Shown here piece by piece: positions 6,291-7,936 of a DNA stretch of 7,936 nucleotides; position 1 is the first letter of the stretch; every line of letters starts with the position of its first letter. Both the position numbers and the translations under genes were made by a program. A model generated the notes under the pieces. It saw nothing but the letters and a program-made list of their open reading frames with translations, did not search any database and had not been told where the DNA came from. The stretch comes from Gammaproteobacteria bacterium (GTDB taxonomy: Bacteria; Pseudomonadota; Gammaproteobacteria; QOAV01): NCBI GenBank assembly GCA_027067235.1, contig JALXFQ010000078.1, positions 1 through 7,936 on the forward strand, in the 5' to 3' direction.

Positions 6291-7936
6291 ATGAACAGCA
6301 TTCGCATACGCGGCGCCCGCACCCACAATCTGAAGAATATCGACGTGGAAATACCACGCGACAGGCTGGTGGTGATCACCGGCCTGTCCGGCTCCGGCAA
6401 GTCGTCTCTGGCTTTCGACACCATCTATGCCGAGGGTCAGCGGCGCTATGTGGAATCGCTGTCTGCCTACGCGCGCCAGTTTCTGTCGCTGATGGAAAAA
6501 CCGGACATGGACAGCATCGAGGGCCTGTCGCCGGCCATTTCCATCGAACAGAAGGCCACTTCGCACAATCCCCGCTCCACAGTCGGCACGGTGACCGAAA
6601 TCTACGACTATCTGCGGCTGCTGTTCGCCCGCGTCGGCGAGCCGCGCTGTCCGACTCACGGCGTCAGCCTGCATGCGCAAACCATCAGCCAGATGGTGGA
6701 TCGCATCATGGAGCTGGCCGAAGGCACGCGGCTGATGCTGCTGTCGCCGGTGGTGAGCGAACGCAAGGGTGAACAGCTCAACCTGATCGCCCAACTGCGC
6801 GCCCAGGGCTTCGTGCGGGCGCGCATCGACGGACAGGTGGTGGATCTGGATCAGGCGCCCGAGCTGGAAAAAAACCTCAAGCACAGCATCGACGTGGTGG
6901 TGGACCGTATTGTCTTGCGCGACGACCAGAAACAGCGTCTGGCCGAATCGTTCGAGACCGCGCTGGGTATCGCCGACGGCCTGTGCAAGGTGGCGCTGGT
7001 GGACGATGAAAATGCGGAAGAGCTGCTGTTTTCGGCCAACTACGCCTGCCCCCATTGCGGTTATTCGCTGTCGGAGCTGGAGCCGCGCCTGTTTTCGTTC
7101 AATAACCCGGCCGGTGCCTGTCCCGATTGCGATGGCCTGGGCAAGCGCCAGCTGTTCGACCCGGACAAGATCATCCGCAACCCGGAGCTGAGCATTGCCG
7201 GCGGCGCCCTGTCCGGCTGGGACCGGCGGCATCAGTATTTCTATTCGATGCTGGAAAGCGTGGCGGCGCATTACGCCATTGACCTCGACGCGCCCTGGAA
7301 TGCCCTCGACGCGGAACACCGGAATATTCTGTTATATGGCAGCAACAGCGCCATCGAGTTTGTGCATACCACCCAGAACGGCAGGGTCTATCGCCGCAAA
7401 CGCCGTTTCCGCGGCGTTATTCCGATCATGGAGCGGCGCTATCGCGAGTCCGAATCCAGCGCCGTGCGCGAAGACCTGGCGCGCTATATCAGCACCCGAC
7501 CCTGCAAGAGCTGCGGCGGCGCGCGCCTGCGCACCGAGGCGCGTCATGTATTCATTGCCGATCACGGCATCCATAACATTACGCAGATGCCCATTGCCGC
7601 CACGCTGGCGTTTTTCCAGAAACTGCAACTGCAGGGACGGCGCGCCGAAATCGCCGCCAAAATACTCAAGGAAGTGACCGAACGACTGGGCTTTCTGGTC
7701 AACGTGGGGCTGGATTATCTGACTCTGGCACGCTCTGCCGACACCCTGTCCGGCGGCGAGTCCCAGCGCATCCGGCTGGCATCGCAAATCGGCGCCGGCC
7801 TGCTCGGCGTCATGTATGTGCTGGACGAACCGTCCATCGGCCTGCACCAGCGCGACAACCAGCGCCTGCTGGACACGCTGCGCCATTTGCGCGACATCGG
7901 CAACACCGTGATCGTGGTGGAGCATGACGAAGACGC
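6291..7936 (+). CDS. uvrA: Excinuclease ABC subunit A, partial
   Basis: UvrA is the ABC-type ATPase that scans DNA for bulky lesions as a dimer and loads UvrB in nucleotide excision repair. The window holds the first 548 codons of about 940; the right edge cuts it just after the first ATPase is complete. Visible are Walker A GLSGSGKSS (residues 31-39), AEGQRRYVESLSAYARQF, the first zinc finger with CPHC (253-256) and CPDC (277-280), a second Cys pair CKSCGG at about 404-407, the ABC signature LSGGESQR (486-493), Walker B MYVLDEPS (508-515, Asp512, Glu513) and the H-loop VVEHDED (His545). Walker A and signature pair in the interleaved manner typical of UvrA. The frame is unbroken, with no missing key residue. 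ATG 6291 has GGAAG five bases before it (6281-6285). It is divergent from the MFS transporter. Confidence 0.98.
   Translation, partial: MNSIRIRGARTHNLKNIDVEIPRDRLVVITGLSGSGKSSLAFDTIYAEGQRRYVESLSAYARQFLSLMEKPDMDSIEGLSPAISIEQKATSHNPRSTVGTVTEIYDYLRLLFARVGEPRCPTHGVSLHAQTISQMVDRIMELAEGTRLMLLSPVVSERKGEQLNLIAQLRAQGFVRARIDGQVVDLDQAPELEKNLKHSIDVVVDRIVLRDDQKQRLAESFETALGIADGLCKVALVDDENAEELLFSANYACPHCGYSLSELEPRLFSFNNPAGACPDCDGLGKRQLFDPDKIIRNPELSIAGGALSGWDRRHQYFYSMLESVAAHYAIDLDAPWNALDAEHRNILLYGSNSAIEFVHTTQNGRVYRRKRRFRGVIPIMERRYRESESSAVREDLARYISTRPCKSCGGARLRTEARHVFIADHGIHNITQMPIAATLAFFQKLQLQGRRAEIAAKILKEVTERLGFLVNVGLDYLTLARSADTLSGGESQRIRLASQIGAGLLGVMYVLDEPSIGLHQRDNQRLLDTLRHLRDIGNTVIVVEHDED

Noticed and set aside
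6165..7319. A 384-codon minus-strand open frame opposite uvrA
   Set aside because: uvrA on the plus strand carries all expected motifs through this stretch; the minus product is low-information His/Gln/Arg/Ala-rich sequence and would also overrun the divergent promoter region.
1..7936. Mobile elements, CRISPR arrays, tRNA/rRNA genes, phage or defence genes
   Set aside because: I saw no transposase or integrase motifs, no regularly spaced repeats, no tRNA-like CCA-ended cloverleaf and no composition break. The short spacers do not leave room for such elements.

Overview
This window looks like ordinary core chromosome of a gammaproteobacterium of moderately high GC content. The main clue is gene order: uvrA is read to the right, and a divergent run holds an MFS transporter and then ssb. 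As I recall, Pseudomonas-type genomes have the same uvrA / MFS / ssb order, while in E. coli uvrA and ssb face each other directly. The SSB and UvrA proteins are close to the E. coli type; the UvrA zinc-finger cysteines even fall at residues 253, 256, 277 and 280. I cannot name the genus.

Layout from left to right: (1) bases 1 to about 1127, minus strand, the N-terminal two thirds of the acetolactate synthase large subunit (ilvI type), cut by the left edge. (2) 1128-1307, its leader, with a candidate promoter and two hairpins. (3) 1308-3245, minus, a 645-residue radical SAM protein of unknown function with a B12-binding-like N-terminus. (4) 3246-3403, a spacer with a promoter candidate placed so that the radical SAM mRNA could be leaderless. 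(5) 3404-4246, minus, a SirB1-family transglutaminase-like/TPR protein. (6) 4281-4766, minus, ssb. (7) 4810-6174, minus, a YajR-like MFS transporter with a C-terminal ferredoxin-like domain. (8) 6175-6290, the divergent control region. (9) 6291 to the right edge, plus, the first 548 codons of uvrA.

uvrA and ssb both serve DNA repair and replication, and the MFS gene lies between them. MFS, ssb and the SirB1-family gene are on one strand with gaps of about 43 and 34 bases, so they may be co-transcribed. The radical SAM gene and ilvI follow on the same strand, but larger gaps (158 and 180 bases) with promoter-like signals suggest separate units. ilvI serves branched-chain amino acid synthesis and has no evident link to the repair genes.

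I see no mobile element, CRISPR array, tRNA or rRNA gene, phage gene or obvious horizontal-transfer boundary. The least understood item is the radical SAM protein, which has a CX4CX2C cluster motif and a B12-like domain apparently split by a long insertion. I do not see a clearly new multi-gene system here.
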